A stretch of 64,000 nt of DNA from Myotis daubentonii (taxonomy: Eukaryota; Chordata; Mammalia; Chiroptera; Vespertilionidae). The stretch lies in NCBI RefSeq assembly GCF_963259705.1, contig NC_081847.1, forward strand, positions 90,574,046 through 90,638,045, given 5' to 3'. A model generated the notes under the pieces. It was not told the origin of the DNA. It searched no databases and saw nothing but the letters and a program-made list of their open reading frames with translations. Within the stretch, counting starts at the first letter, position 1, and each line of letters starts with the position of its first letter. Positions 44,001 through 53,243 of this stretch are shown piece after piece. A program made the translations under genes and the position numbers.

Positions 44001-47000
44001 ATAAATATTACAAAGTGAAAAAAACCAACACTTCCAAGTTTAATTCTTTAAATTAAAAATTTAAAGTTTAGCCTTAACCAGTTTGGCTCAGTGGATAGAG
44101 CATCGGCCTGCGGACTGAAGGGTCCCAGGTTCAATTCTGGTTAAGGGCATGTACCTTGGTTGCGGGCACATCCCCAGTAGAGGGTGTGCAGGAGGCAGCT
44201 GATTGATGTTTCTCTCTCAGCAATATTTCTAACTCTTTATCCCTCTTCCTTCCTCTCTGTAAAATATATATTTTTAAAAACTGTTTAATTGTTTATGTTT
44301 TCTAATCTTTGAATAATAAATTTTTAAATTATGTTTCAGTGCTTGCATTCTTTCATAAGAGGAATTAGAACAAAAACAAAACACTAACTGAAATAATAGA
44401 GTAGACCAATGATTTTCAACCTTTTTAATCTCATGCACACATAAACTAATTACTAAAATTCTGCAGTATCAGAAAAATTTTTTTTCCTGATCTGACAAAA
44501 AATATAAGCATAATTATGATTCACTCATACCCGATGGCTATTGTTATATTGGCTGTTATCTTTTTTTTATTTGACAATCCAAGGGAAAAGAGGTCAATGT
44601 CCCTGACCAAACAGTCCAGTATTGCATGTTCTAAAAATTCTTGTGGAGCCCTGGCCAGGTAGCTCAGCGGGTTAGAGCCTCATCTTCAGTCTTACCAAAA
44701 AAAAAAAAAATTATGTTGAGATCTGACTGCAATTCCATTAACATTTTTAGAGTTATCTGGGGAAGAACTGACATCTTAATTTTACTGTTTTGTCCATAAA
44801 TATGTCAGCTCTCTTATCTTGTGTGTTTCAATAAAGTTTTTAAATTTCCCTATAGAAGCTTCATAATGTTTATTAGCTTTATTCTAATAAACACTAAATA
44901 TTCTAAACTATTGCTCTTGTATCCAGAAACCTCTCTGTACTATCCTATTGGTCTAACAGTTTCTCAGTTGTCACGCTTAGGGTTTGCATTAGTGTTATCA
45001 TCTACAAATTACACTCAGATGTACACACCCAAAACAATACTGTATATTGGTTACCAGATGCATTCATTTTGAAAGTTTAAAGTTAAGGGGGTGGGGAGAT
45101 AAAAAAAACTTTATAAATTCATAAGTTTTACTTATAAGCATACACACAAAAGTCCTAAATCAGGCACAATGATATAAGAGAAAGGGTGTGGAATAGTTTT
45201 TTTGTTTCACTTTTGACTGATTTTAGAGAGAGAGGAAAGTAGGAAGAAAAAGGGGAGGAAGAAAGCGGGGGGCGAGAAACCAATTTGTTGTTCCACTTAT
45301 TTATGCATTCACTGGTTGCTTCTTATATGTGCCCTGCCTGGGAGTGAACACCTTTGTGTATGGGGATGATGCTCTAAACCAGTGGTCTCAAACCATGAGG
45401 TCTGAAAGGTTGGTGACCACTGCTCTAAACAACTGAACTACCTACATGGCCAGGGCTAGTTCTTTTGTTGTTGTTGTTTTATCTTAAATCTAATCTTAGC
45501 AAACCAAGCAAAACTGGCATTTAAAACAATTATCCTATGTGTAATTTTGCTTTATATCAGAACACACAGCCAATATATTTCAAAATAAACTACACGTAAA
45601 ATCTGCAATTTCTTTGTTAATACTGCTAGCAACTATCCTGAAGAGCACCATGAAGGAAATTTCAAAAGTCAGCATCTATTCTGGTCCAAAATATTTTTAA
45701 TATATGATCAAAAGCTTTTCTGGGTGGCTCAGTTGGTTGGAGTATCAATCCAATGCACCAAGGTTGCAGGTTCAATCCCATCAGGGCACATATAGAAGGC
45801 AACCAGTAAATGCACGGATAGGTGGGACAACACATCAATGTTTCTCCGTCACTCTCTCTCAAATCAATAAAAAAAAAAAAATGAATTATATTAAAAAGCT
45901 TTTACACACTTTTCTAAAAGCCAAGTATTTATTTAGTTGAAAATTACTGTTAATTGACTGTGTTCCTTCAGGGACACATCTTTTTTCTTTTGCCTTGCAT
46001 ATTAGCTAAATGTTGAATTAATTTTCACTGAAAAGTAAAAACAATACCAAAAACTTACATGCAATAAGTTGAACAAACTGTACAATAAACTCTTTAAATA
46101 TTAATGTCATTGCTATAGACAACTGACATTGCCAAAAATAATAAAAAAGATTCACATAAGAAACTAAAAAAAGTAATCAGGTTTAAAATTAACTTAGGAC
46201 TTAATATTTATTCAAAATGTAAAGACAAAAAGAAACATTTCCAGTTAAAATAGACAACATAATAAGTGCAAAACAAGGGGCTTTATTAAATAGACTAGAG
46301 GCCCGGTACATAAAAATTTGTGCACTGGGGTGGGGGGGGGCGTGTCCCTCAGCCCGGCCTATGCCCTCTCGCAGTCTGGGACCCCTCGGGGGTGACCACC
46401 TGCTGGCTTAGGCCCACTCCCTGGGGGATCGGGCCCAAGCTGGCAGTCAGACATCCCTCTGGCAGCCTGGCAGCCCTCGGGGGATGTCCACTTGCCAGCA
46501 GGGAGCAGACCTAAGCTACAGTCGGACATCCGTAGCACTGCTGAGGAGGCAGGAGAGGCTCCCACCACCACCGCTGTACTGGCAGCCATCAGCCTGGCTT
46601 GTGGCTGAGCAGAGCTCCCCCATGTGGGAGTGCACTGACCACCAGAGGGCAGCTCCTGCATTGAGCATCTGCCCCTGGTGGTCAGTGTGTTTCATAGTGA
46701 CCAGTCATTTGCTGTTAGGGTCAGTTTGCACATTACCCTTTTACTATATAGGATAGAGGCCTGGTGCATGGGTGAGGGCCGGCTGGTTTGCCCTGAAGGG
46801 TGTCCCGGATCAGGGTGGGGGTCCCGCTTGGGTGCCTGGCCAGCCTGGGTGAGGGGCTGATTGCTGTTTGCAGCTGGTCACACCCCCTTCAGGGTGGGGG
46901 TCCCCACTGGGGTGCTTGGCCAGCCTGGGTGAGGGGCTGATGGCTGTATGCAGGCTGGTCAAGCCCCCCCAGTGGGACCCTCACCCCATCACCCCATGGA

Positions 47001-50000
47001 GGTTTGGCCAGCCTGGGTAAGGGGCTGATGGCTTTTTTCAGGCTGGCCACATACCCTTTATGGTAGGGGGTCTCCACTGGGGTGCCTGGCCAGTCTGGGT
47101 GAGGGGCTGAGGGCTGTTTTCAGGCTGGCCAAGCCCCCCGGCGACGGAAGCTCCCAGCCTCTTTTTTTTTTCGTTTTTATTCTGGGATTTATTTACCTTC
47201 TACAATTAAAACTTTGTAGCATTGAGAGGAGCTCAGAGCCGGCCAGGGTGGGCGGGAGGGAAGCCTCCTGCTCTCTCCAGCTCCGTGGCCACGGCCGGCT
47301 GAAAGCAGGTATCTGGGATTTATTTACCTTCTATAATTGAAACTTTGTTGCTCTGAGTGGAGCTCAGAGCCCGCCATGGCAAGCGGGAAGCTTGGCTTCC
47401 TCCATCATTGGGACAACCAAGCCTCCTGCTTGCTCCGGCTCCGTGGCTGCCGGCCGCCATCTTGGTTGGGTTAATTTTCATATAGTCGCTCTGACTGGCT
47501 GGTGGGCGTGACTTAAGGTGTAGCGAAGGTATGGTCAATTTGCATGTTTGGCTTTTATTAGTGTAGACACTGAAACTTCTTAAAGAAGACTGGCAAGATA
47601 TATCTTAGACAGCAAAAGTGATTAATAGGTACAAAGACGATTTACTGGGAGAAAGAGAGACTTTTCAATCAATGATGTTGGAGTGCCCAGCAAGCATGGC
47701 TCAGTGACTGAGCCTGGACCTATGAACCCGGAGGTCACGGTTCGATTCCTGGTCAGAATATCCATTTATTTAAAAAAAAAAAAAAAAAAAAAAACAAAGA
47801 AAGAAAGAAGAGAAAAGAAAAGGCCCTGGCCAGGGATTGAACCTGAAACAAGGTATGTGCCCTTGACCAGGAATCAAACCAGCAACCCTTTGGTGCGCTG
47901 GCCAATGCTCTAACCACTGAGCATACCAGCCAGGGCTCACATTCAATATTGTTAATTCAACTTTACATGCTTTTCAAAATATTACATCTCACCTAGGCAA
48001 TATTAAACCATTTCCTTATAATTTTTCTATGTCTACTGTCACATTCCATCCTGGGTTTTCTTCCTATCCTGTCCATTCCTTCACAGACTGCACTTTTCTT
48101 CACTCCGTATCTTAAAATGTATTCTTCAGCACTTTGTTTTATCTAAGCCCTCTGCTATCTTTTAATTTATATACCTCTTTCGGTAGCAACATCCATAGCA
48201 CAGGTTTAGCTCCATTCCCCAGACCTACGTACACACACCTAACTAACGAACATACATTCATCAAAGCTTACAGGATATCCTTAAAATGTCAAAAATCTTT
48301 TCAGTCCCAGTATCATTACCTTGATTCAGGTTCTAATCATTTCCCTCTTTGACACAGCAATGGATGGCCTTTTAACTAGTCTCACCAATAACAAGCTGAC
48401 CCTGTACTAAAGAGAACTTACTAGCCCCGGTCGGGTAGTTCAGTAGGTTATAGGGTTGACCCAATATGCCAAAATTGTGGGTTCGATCCCTGGTCAGAGC
48501 ACATACAAGAATCAACCAACGGCCCTGTCCAGTGTGACTCAGTTGGTTGAGTATCATACCATGCACTGAGAGGTCGACGGATTCAATTCCTGGTCAGGGC
48601 ACATGCCTGGTTGCAGGCTCAATCCCCAGTAGAGGCTATGCAGGAGGAAGCCGATCAATGTTTCTCTCTCGCTCCCTCTCCCTTCATCTCTCTCTAAAAT
48701 CAATAAAAACATATTTTAAAAAAATCACCCAATGAATGCATAAACAAGTAGAAATGTTCCCCTCTAAAAATCAATCAGTAAAAAACAATAATAAATAAGT
48801 AAGTGGAACAAATCAATGTTAAAACAAATAAATAAATGAGAACTTATTACAACTGAAATGCCACTCCCCTGCCAAAATTATTGAATTGGTCTCTATGGCT
48901 TCAGGAAAAAGTTTTGGTTTACAAAGTAAGTTCCTGCCAATCTCTCTCAGCTCCAGCTCCACTACACTCATCCTTTGGCTTCAGCCAAACTTTGTAGTCC
49001 AGTATGTCATCCTCTGTAATCCCTGCTGGCCTCTGCATATGCTAGAAACCTCATCCAGGTGTATTCAACCAACCCGGAACACCAAATCTGACCTAAAGCA
49101 TTACTTCCTCCAGGAAGTGTCCCCTGTACTCACAGGCTGAGTTAGATGCCTTTGCAATGCTCACACCAAACGTCCTACCTGACCCTCTTTCACAGCAATC
49201 CCATTCATCCAGGCCTTCTCCATCAGACCCTTATTAAAGGAAGGAGCACTCTGTCCCCTGTACCCGACCCACAGAAAGCACTCAACATTTTGGTAAAGTT
49301 AATCTATGATAAGGAACTTGCTCCTTTGCCTGGAACAGTGCGGGCAAATCCTCTGCTGTCACTGAAGTGGTAGTGAGAACATTTTCTTTTCTAACAGACC
49401 CACAGTGCCCTTCATCTCTCACTACCCACCAATCCAAAACTGACTCTGGGCTAACTATAAGTTTGTTTAAAGGCACAGGTTTGTCTTTTGTGAAAAGGGA
49501 AGAGCAAATGAATTTAATCTAGATTATTTAAAACATAATCCTATTTCTCCACAACACTCCTTTCATCCATCAGGCACTGTTCCACCATTACCACCCCTTC
49601 CAATAAAACTCTTTCCCTTCTGCTTCCTTCAATTCATTGTTCAGCCAGAACCTGGAACAACTGTGTCTGCTGGGGGTTTGGAGGAGGGGGGCAGAGAGGA
49701 GATGGAGGAGGGTGTTAAAACAGTGCTCACTCCTCTCATCAACAAAATCTGCTCTGTATTTATTTCATTTCCATATCTAGTCCCATCACATCCAAGCCCA
49801 AGGATTTGATTTGAGAAAGGTCCTTAACTCCTTTTCGGCCTTGAGGTCAAGTCAAATTTCAGTCTGATTTTAAATGCCCCCCAAGGGAAGTGGACTTGAG
49901 CAGACTGCTTGGAACCCTGAGGGGAGCTAGAGGTCACAATGAGTTCTTTAAGGTCAAAAACCCAGAAGGGAGCTGAAATTATTCCGCCCAGAGAAAACCC

Positions 50001-51748
50001 ACTTCCTCTCTCGCTGCCCTGCACGCCCTCCCTTCCTTCCACCCACGGCCAGCACAAGCAGGAAAGGCATCAAGTCATGATCATGACTACTGGCAGGTTA
50101 AAGGCTGAAAAACAGACACTGCGCCCTAGCCACCTCAAAATATTTTTCTGACATCTGCATTTGCTGCTCCAAATAATAAAGGCATTTCGCAGTCATTCAT
50201 CTCCCTTAAACAACAAAAGCATAAACGGCATAACTTCTATCATGGAAAGCCACAGACTTGGCTCACAACCACCACAGGACAGGCCTAAGGTAGGCGGTGC
50301 AGTTAAGACTGAAGAGCAGGGTGGGCAGAACGGGCATCAAGAAGCTCCGTGGTTAGCGTGTCGGCCCTCGGACCCAAGGGTCTCGGGTTCGATTCCCGGT
50401 CAAGGGCACGAACCTCATACCTCGGCCCCAGACCCCAGCCCCGGTAGGAGGCTCCCAATCCCTGTTTCCCTCCCCCTCCGCCCTCCCTCCCTTTCACCTC
50501 TCTCTTCCCCCTTCCTTCCACTCTCCCTAGGAGTCAAGGGAAAAAATATCCTCAGGTGCGGACTAAAAAAGAAAAGTAAAGTTTAAGTGAAAGAAACTGC
50601 CATGAAATTTCTGACGAACCCAAAATTCAATGCATTCTTTACAAAACTACGACTCCTCCCTCTCCAAAAAAAAAAAAAAAAAAGGGGGGGGGGCAGGAGG
50701 GAGAGAAAGCAATGTATTTAGGAACTTGTTTGATGCTTCTCGCTCCTGCAAGCACACAGCTTGGCGTATTCCCTGAAAATCAGGGCGCCCAGCCCTCACC
50801 TGCCAGAACCGCCGCCGCAGGTCTGGAGCGGAGCCTGGGGGTCGCTGTTGACCGAACCCGTTCCCCGGGGGCGCGGGGCGCGGCCGGCCGGTCCGAGCGC
50901 CCCACCAGCACCCCCCCCATCCGCGCCCTCCCGCCCCCGGGGTCCCCGCCTCCTTCCCGTCCGCCGGCTCCTCTCCGCCCCGGGAACCGGCGAGGAGCGG
51001 GCCGGAGGTGGCACAAAGGGGAGCCACCGCTCCAATACCCGGAAACCCGGCCCTCCCACAGCCGAGGGCAGACACCCCACCAGCCCGGGGCGACCGGGCG
51101 CTGCGCCGGACACGAGGCGGGACGCCTCCGAGGGGGCGCCGGGCCGGAGCAGGCGCGCGGGGCGCTGCGGGCTGGGAGGACGGGCAGCAGGGTCGCCTGG
51201 AAGCGGCCGGCGCCGGGGCGAGTGTTGACACCGACGCCCGCCTTCACCCACGTTGCTAGGAAACAAAAAGGCTCCCCGGCCCCGGCCGGTCCTCCCGGGC
51301 CTGAGGCGAGAAGGCCTCGGGGCCTGCAGACGCCGCCGGGCAAGGCCGGGGCACTGCCCCGGGGCGCAGCCACGAGGGGCCCAGAGACCCGCAGCCCGGG
51401 GTGCGGGGCCGGGCGCAACCGGAGGAGGAGGGCCGAGCTCGGACGGCGGGCGGGCGGGCAGGAGGGCCGGGCTCCGCTGGGACGGGACCTGGACCGGGCC
51501 CGGGCCCTCCGCGCAGGGCGGCGCGCGGGCGGGCAGGCCGCGGCGAGCTCGGCGCCTGTCAGGCCGCGGCGGCGGTCCCGCGCCGGGTGCGGGCCTAGGC
51601 GACCCCCGGCGGCGCGCGGAGGAGGGGCGTCCACTCACACGTGCTGACAGGCCGCGGTCCGCACCGGCGTCTTGAGCACCTCCTGGCAGACGGGGCAGTA
51701 GAAGTCGTCCTCGGTGTAGGAGGCGGCCGCCGAGGGGTCCTCGGCCAT
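32016..51748 (-). CDS. RNF138: RNF138 complete coding span (seven exons, 244 aa)
   Basis: RNF138 (also called NARF) is a RING-type E3 ubiquitin ligase. It is known to bind DNA ends, act on Ku80 and CtIP during homologous recombination, and modify TCF/LEF factors. Exons 51639-51748, 42113-42278, 39338-39453, 36884-36940, 35760-35868, 33737-33844 and 32016-32084 join in frame to 735 bases. Layout: C3HC4 RING (Cys18 to Cys57), C2HC finger (Cys86, Cys89, His101, Cys105), C2H2 fingers (from Cys158 and Cys188) and a C-terminal UIM (Ala235, Ser239). The human protein is 245 residues; this one lacks one serine of a serine run. All zinc ligands are intact. Confidence 0.96.
32538..32702 (+). mobile_element. 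Short non-autonomous Helitron (HeliBat type), 165 bp
   Basis: TCCAAAATAATAAAAGCATAATATGC at the start and GCACAAATTTTGTGCATCCAGCCTCTAG at the end, with the hairpin preserved. Inside RNF138 intron 6... the 3' flank of exon 7 on the window axis. Confidence 0.85.
32836..33008 (+). repeat. Ves-like SINE, divergent subfamily
   Basis: Head gccctggccggtatggctcagttggagtgtc and GGTTGCAGGTTCGATGCTCA differ from the common Ves head; the middle is shorter. Confidence 0.78.
33737..33844 (-). CDS. RNF138: RNF138 exon 6: second C2H2 finger
   Basis: Codes TCPICVSLPWGDPSQITRN to FDYGEFV, 36 whole codons in phase 0. Cys188, Cys191, His209 and His214 are the ligands. The acceptor is TCTCATAG and the donor GTG|GTAAGT. 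Confidence 0.96.
35103..35533 (+). mobile_element. hAT element interrupted by a Ves SINE
   Basis: Ends CCGTGGTCGGCAAACTGCGGCTC and the inverse of CAGTGGTCGGCAAACTC. Flanks ctctaggc / ctctagat keep the CTCTAG core of a hAT target duplication. A Ves lies at 35244-35467 inside it. Non-coding. Confidence 0.82.
35244..35467 (+). repeat. Ves SINE, young
   Basis: Head gccaaaactggtttggctcag. Target duplication aaagaaatttcaa is perfect on both sides and lies within the host hAT, so it is younger than that element. Confidence 0.93.
35760..35868 (-). CDS. RNF138: RNF138 exon 5: first C2H2 finger
   Basis: Codes SGHPTFKCPLCQESNFTRQRL to FQIVPV. Cys158, Cys161, His174 and the following His/Cys residues form a C2H2-type finger needed for DNA-end binding. 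One serine is missing at the exon start compared with the human SSSG run. The acceptor is TTTTATAG and the donor GTG|GTAAGT. Confidence 0.95.
36395..36550 (+). mobile_element. L1 3' end fragment
   Basis: TTATATGCATATATGCATAACCCATGG, G-rich tract, GGGGACATCTAATACTTTCAACAATAAAAAATAA: the 3' UTR of the main L1 family in this genome, strongly 5' truncated. Confidence 0.75.
36884..36940 (-). CDS. RNF138: RNF138 exon 4: linker
   Basis: Codes a Ser/Thr-rich linker, SNRSETSTSDN to QENT. Two acceptors six bases apart exist: CTTAAG (exon from 36940) and TAATAG (exon from 36934). The first gives GNSNRSET, as remembered for the human protein; the second gives GNRSET, two residues shorter and in frame. 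The donor is ACAAG|GTAAGC. Confidence 0.92.
37785..37797 (+). repeat. Poly-G tract
   Basis: Thirteen G next to the remnant Ves; length unstable. Confidence 0.8.
37843..37958 (-). repeat. Ves SINE fragment
   Basis: Only the head half survives (GATCGGCTGCCTCCTAC to ATGGGACACTCACCGGCC). Confidence 0.65.
38832..39106 (+). mobile_element. L1 3' end insertion with target duplication
   Basis: Holds AACAGACTGTACAACCTACAGG, the GCATAACCAATGGACACAGACAG core and TAATACTTTAAACAATAAAG. The aaaattgagacta on both sides is its target duplication. Located in RNF138 intron 3. Confidence 0.8.
39338..39453 (-). CDS. RNF138: RNF138 exon 3: C2HC finger end
   Basis: Codes IKFYRMRHHYKSCKKYQDEYG and on to ISQDSVGN. 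His101 and Cys105 complete the C2HC zinc finger. This finger, with the RING, forms the RNF125/RNF138 family module. The acceptor is AATTTACAG and the donor AACAG|GTAAGC. Confidence 0.96.
39676..40211 (+). mobile_element. Non-autonomous Helitron (HeliBat type), 536 bp
   Basis: Starts TCTATCTAATAGGGTAATATGC and ends TTTCGTGCACTGGGCCTCTAG. The interior has repeated GGCTCAGGCAA units (39849-39960). About 220 bases upstream of RNF138 exon 3 on the minus strand. Confidence 0.85.
40818..41020 (+). repeat. Ves SINE
   Basis: Head gccctagctggtttggctcag. A GATCGATCC doubling in the middle; the tail is short. Confidence 0.88.
41198..41954 (-). mobile_element. Composite of at least two Helitrons
   Basis: One reversed 3' end (ctaaaggcccggtgcatgaattcgtgcac) is at 41198. 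A second hairpin-like ctgcacacgaatccatgtgc is near 41671, and 5' TC ends lie near 41661, 41900 and 41953. This fits one Helitron inserted in another. It also holds a threefold repeat at 41482-41625. Confidence 0.65.
41482..41625 (+). repeat. Tandem repeat inside a Helitron
   Basis: Three units of about 50 bases built on GTCTGCCCC(C/T)GGTGGTCAGTGCACATCATAGCGACTGGT, ending in GACCGGTTGA-like sequence. Confidence 0.7.
42113..42278 (-). CDS. RNF138: RNF138 exon 2: second half of RING
   Basis: Codes FCRKCFLTAMRESG, then CPLCRGNV (last RING pair, Cys54 and Cys57), and ends CRCCAKQ, the first half of the C2HC finger. The acceptor is GGTTTAG and the donor AAACAG|GTACAG. Phase 2 to phase 0. Confidence 0.96.
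42740..42973 (-). repeat. Ves SINE
   Basis: Flanks aataaggtatctt / aataagatatctt. Contains a GA then (CA)n stretch at 42800-42838. Confidence 0.85.
43586..43789 (+). repeat. Ves SINE, young GCCGAAAC subfamily
   Basis: Head gccgaaactggtttggctcag, marker AGTAGGAGATGTGCAGG, perfect 16-base target duplication aaaaatattcaccaaa. Confidence 0.93.
43955..44060 (+). mobile_element. Candidate mariner/Tc1 terminal fragment
   Basis: GGTGTCCCAAAAGTCTGAGTGCC resembles a mariner terminal repeat. Only one end was found, so this is tentative. Confidence 0.25.
44071..44277 (+). repeat. Ves SINE
   Basis: Head gccttaaccagtttggctcag; the tail lacks the AATCAATAAAA phrase and reads CTGTAAAATATATATTT. Confidence 0.87.
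44405..44570. mobile_element. Old hAT-like remnant
   Basis: CCAATGATTTTCAACCTTTTTAATCTCATGCACAC resembles the eroded start of a Charlie-type element. The other end is not preserved. Confidence 0.35.
44648..44713 (+). repeat. Ves SINE head joined directly to poly-A
   Basis: Only about 50 bases of a tRNA-like head (gccctggccaggtagctcagcgggttag) precede a run of A. This looks like a short retroposed head or an internally deleted copy. Confidence 0.6.
45197..45456 (-). repeat. Old Ves-like SINE carrying a 43-bp hAT insert
   Basis: Antisense copy: TTTTAGAGAGAGAGG, CCACTTATTTATGCATTCACTGGTTG and the reversed head AACTACCTACATGGCCAGGGC. The head is interrupted at 45380-45422 by a minute hAT element. 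Confidence 0.75.
45380..45422. mobile_element. 43-bp hAT micro-element
   Basis: CAGTGGTCTCAAACC at the left and TTGGTGACCACTG at the right form terminal inverted repeats. The 8 bases ctctaaac lie on both sides (45372-45379, 45423-45430) and match perfectly. This is far below the usual size of a transposable MITE. Confidence 0.8.
45720..45893 (+). repeat. Ves-like SINE, divergent subfamily
   Basis: Head tctgggtggctcagttggttggag with GGTTGCAGGTTCAATCCC; flanks aaaagctttt on both sides. Confidence 0.78.
46295..46753 (-). mobile_element. Non-autonomous Helitron (HeliBat type)
   Basis: Reversed 3' end ctagaggcccggtacataaaaatttgtgcac at the left and 5' end TCCTATATAGTAAAAGGG at the right. It abuts the next Helitron with no gap. 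Confidence 0.83.
46754..47567 (-). mobile_element. Helitron with internal minisatellite, 814 bp
   Basis: Reversed 3' end tagaggcctggtgcat at the left and 5' TCTACACTAATAAAAGCC at the right. It contains four ~90-base repeats (46800-47140) and a duplicated ~65-base module (47184 and 47311). Confidence 0.75.
46800..47140 (+). repeat. Minisatellite, about 4 units of ~85-95 bp
   Basis: Each unit carries GGCCAG(C/T)CTGGGT(G/A)AGGGGCTGA followed by GGCTG-TTT-CAGGCTGG and a C-rich end. Confidence 0.75.
47684..47793 (+). repeat. Truncated Ves SINE with long poly-A
   Basis: Head and B box only (to GGTTCGATTCCTGGTCAG), then ATTTATTT and a run of about 23 A. Confidence 0.75.
47822..47937 (-). repeat. 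Ves SINE head fragment
   Basis: Antisense: CCAGGGATTGAACC, AATCAAACCAGCAACC, ACCACTGAGCATACCAGCCAGGGC. Confidence 0.75.
48425..48800 (+). repeat. Old Ves-like SINE split by a younger Ves
   Basis: Head agccccggtcgggtagttcagtagg to about 48520, then CCAATGAATGCATAAACAAGTAG resumes at about 48729 after the inserted copy. Confidence 0.7.
48521..48724 (+). repeat. Ves SINE nested in an older Ves
   Basis: Head ggccctgtccagtgtgactcag. Flanks aatcaaccaa / aatcacccaa are its target duplication. Confidence 0.82.
48930..49300 (+). repeat. L2-like LINE 3' fragment
   Basis: CTTCCTCCAGGAAGTGTCCC, GGCTGAGTTAGATGCC and CACAGAAAGCACTCAA follow the order of the L2 3' end. Diverged. Confidence 0.5.
49310..50330. 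other. RNF138 intron 1, nothing recognised
   Basis: About 1 kb without an obvious transposon just inside the intron near the CpG island. Could hold intronic regulatory DNA; no specific motif was assigned. Confidence 0.35.
50337..50572 (+). repeat. Ves SINE, GC-rich divergent copy
   Basis: CCGTGGTTAGCGTGTCGGCC, GGTTCGATTCCCGGTCAAGGGCA, C-rich middle and AAAAAATATCCTCAGG end. The usual TTTGGCTCAG head is altered. Confidence 0.7.
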
Positions 51749-52600
51749 GGCGGGGGCGGGGAATCCCGGCGGCGGCGGCCGAGATGGCAGTGGCGGCCCG
51801 GGCCCGACTCCCTGCGCGAACCCCGAGGGGCGGGGTCTCGTGTGAGGAAGCGGCGCGCGCCGGGGGGCGGGCCTGGGGGCGGGGCCAGGGGAGGGGCGTG
51901 GTCGGAGGGAGGGGCGGGGCCGAACGCGCCGACACTGCGCCCGAGCGCCCGCCCCCAGGTGCTCCTCCCCGCGGGCGGGCGGGCGGGGCGGGAGGCGCGG
52001 CCGAGAAACCGGTGCGGGTGTGGGTTTCTCTTTCGCTTCCCCCCGCGCCCCCTGCCCGCCACTCCCGCGCTGGGACCCGGGACGCGGCCTCGGCTGCAGA
52101 CCCAGCCCTCGATCTGCCTCTCTCCCGGTTCCCTTCCCCCGCTTTCGGCTTCAGTTCCCCACCTGAGCCCCGGGCCGTCGGGTACCCCGCCCAGCACCGC
52201 CCCGCCCCTCCGCCCCTCGTGTGGACGCCCGTGGGGAGCCCCGCAGCGGCGCCCGATGGAGCCGCCTAGCCGCACGTGCGGACGGAGAGAGAGAGCTCCC
52301 GCGCCCGCCCCGGGCCTGGCCCGCCCGGGTTCCCTTCGCAGCCGAGGCCGGGAGCGGGGTGGCGGGCGCTGTGCGCCTTACTCATCGGCCCGGAACGGGG
52401 CCGGCCCGAGGCTCACGGTGCGCCGGGATCCCTCCGCCCCCTCCTGCCACTCGCCCGTGGCATTGCGCCGCCCGTGGCTGCCCGGCAGGTCCCCGAACCC
52501 TGGAGGGCAACGAGCGCGGGAGGCGGCGTGGGGAGCGCGCGGTCTCCATGGCAACGGCGCAGCGCCTTCCACGGCTTGTGACGTCAACAGCTGCGTGCCC
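50780..52600 (-). promoter_or_regulatory. RNF138: CpG island promoter of RNF138
   Basis: About 1.8 kb of very GC- and CpG-rich DNA spanning exon 1 (51639-51748). Multiple GC boxes (GGGGCGGGGC-type) lie at 51868-51925 just upstream of the start. A palindromic cAMP-response-type TGACGTCA (52579-52586) and an X-box-like GGTCTCCATGGCAAC (52541-52555) lie at the far edge. No TATA box was seen. Long open frames here on both strands are composition effects. Confidence 0.8.
51639..51748 (-). CDS. RNF138: RNF138 exon 1: start and first half of RING
   Basis: Begins MAEDPSAAASYTEDDFYCPVC, with Cys18 and Cys21 as the first RING ligands, and ends ACQH (Cys34, His36) with two bases of the next codon. The ATG at 51748 is in a GCCGCC-rich context (CCCGCCATGG, a good Kozak match). 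The donor is CACGT|GTGAGT. The exon lies inside a CpG island. Confidence 0.96.
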
Positions 52601-52784
52601 ACCTGTGCATTCCTCCCCCACCCGCTTCTCTCGCAGCTCCTATCAGTGATACTGGGTTTTTCAGGAATGTTTTCTCAAAAACTATCTTTCCCTAACGTTA
52701 AATATTTGGTCCTTACTATTGGCCCCTGTCGTCATGTTTTGATGGTGTCAAGATGTGCTATGAAGCAAGTGACATCCGTTATGG

Positions 52785-53243
52785 CAGCGGTTCTCAACCT
52801 GTGGGTCGCGACCCCTTGGGGGGGGGGTCCAACGACCCTTTTTTCTAAAATGTATTTTATTGATTTTTTACACAGAGGAAGGGAGAGGGATAGAGAGTCA
52901 GAAACATCGACGAGAGAGAGAAACATGGATCAGCTGCCTCCCGAACACTCCCTACTGGGGATGTGCCGGCAACCCAGGTACATGCCCTTGACTGGAATCG
53001 AACTTGGGACCCTTCAGTCCACAGGCCGACACTCTATCCACTGAGCCAAACCAGCCAGGGCCCAACGACCCTTTCACAGGGGTCGCCTAAGACCATCGGA
53101 AAACACATATATAATTACATATTGTTTTGTGATTAATCACTATGCTTTAATTATGTTCAATTTGTAACAATGAAATTGGGGGTCACCACAACATGAGGAA
53201 CTGCATTAAAGGGTCGCGGCATTAGGAAGGTTGAGAACCACTG
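52785..53243 (+). mobile_element. SPIN-like hAT element split by a Ves SINE
   Basis: CAGCGGTTCTCAACCTGTGGG to AAGGTTGAGAACCACTG. The 8-base duplication cgttatgg on both sides (52777-52784, 53244-53251) is perfect. A Ves sits at 52843-53061. Confidence 0.9.
52843..53061 (-). repeat. Ves SINE nested in SPIN
   Basis: TTTTATTGATTTTTTACACAG to GAGCCAAACCAGCCAGGGC. Target duplication ccaacgaccctt lies within SPIN on both sides, so Ves came after SPIN. Confidence 0.93.

Noticed and set aside
46800..47140. CRISPR-like regular repeats
   Set aside because: Units are imperfect GC-rich minisatellite repeats in a eukaryotic Helitron; no spacers.
50712..51647. 311-codon plus-strand open frame
   Set aside because: Same GC-island effect, with no recognisable domain.
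50796..51935. 379-codon minus-strand open frame in the same island
   Set aside because: Its frame differs from RNF138 exon 1, and the product is GC-driven low complexity.
51641..53044. 467-codon plus-strand open frame across the CpG island
   Set aside because: Low-complexity Arg/Gly/Pro/Ala product, antisense to the real RNF138 exon 1 and running into SPIN and Ves sequence; a composition artefact.
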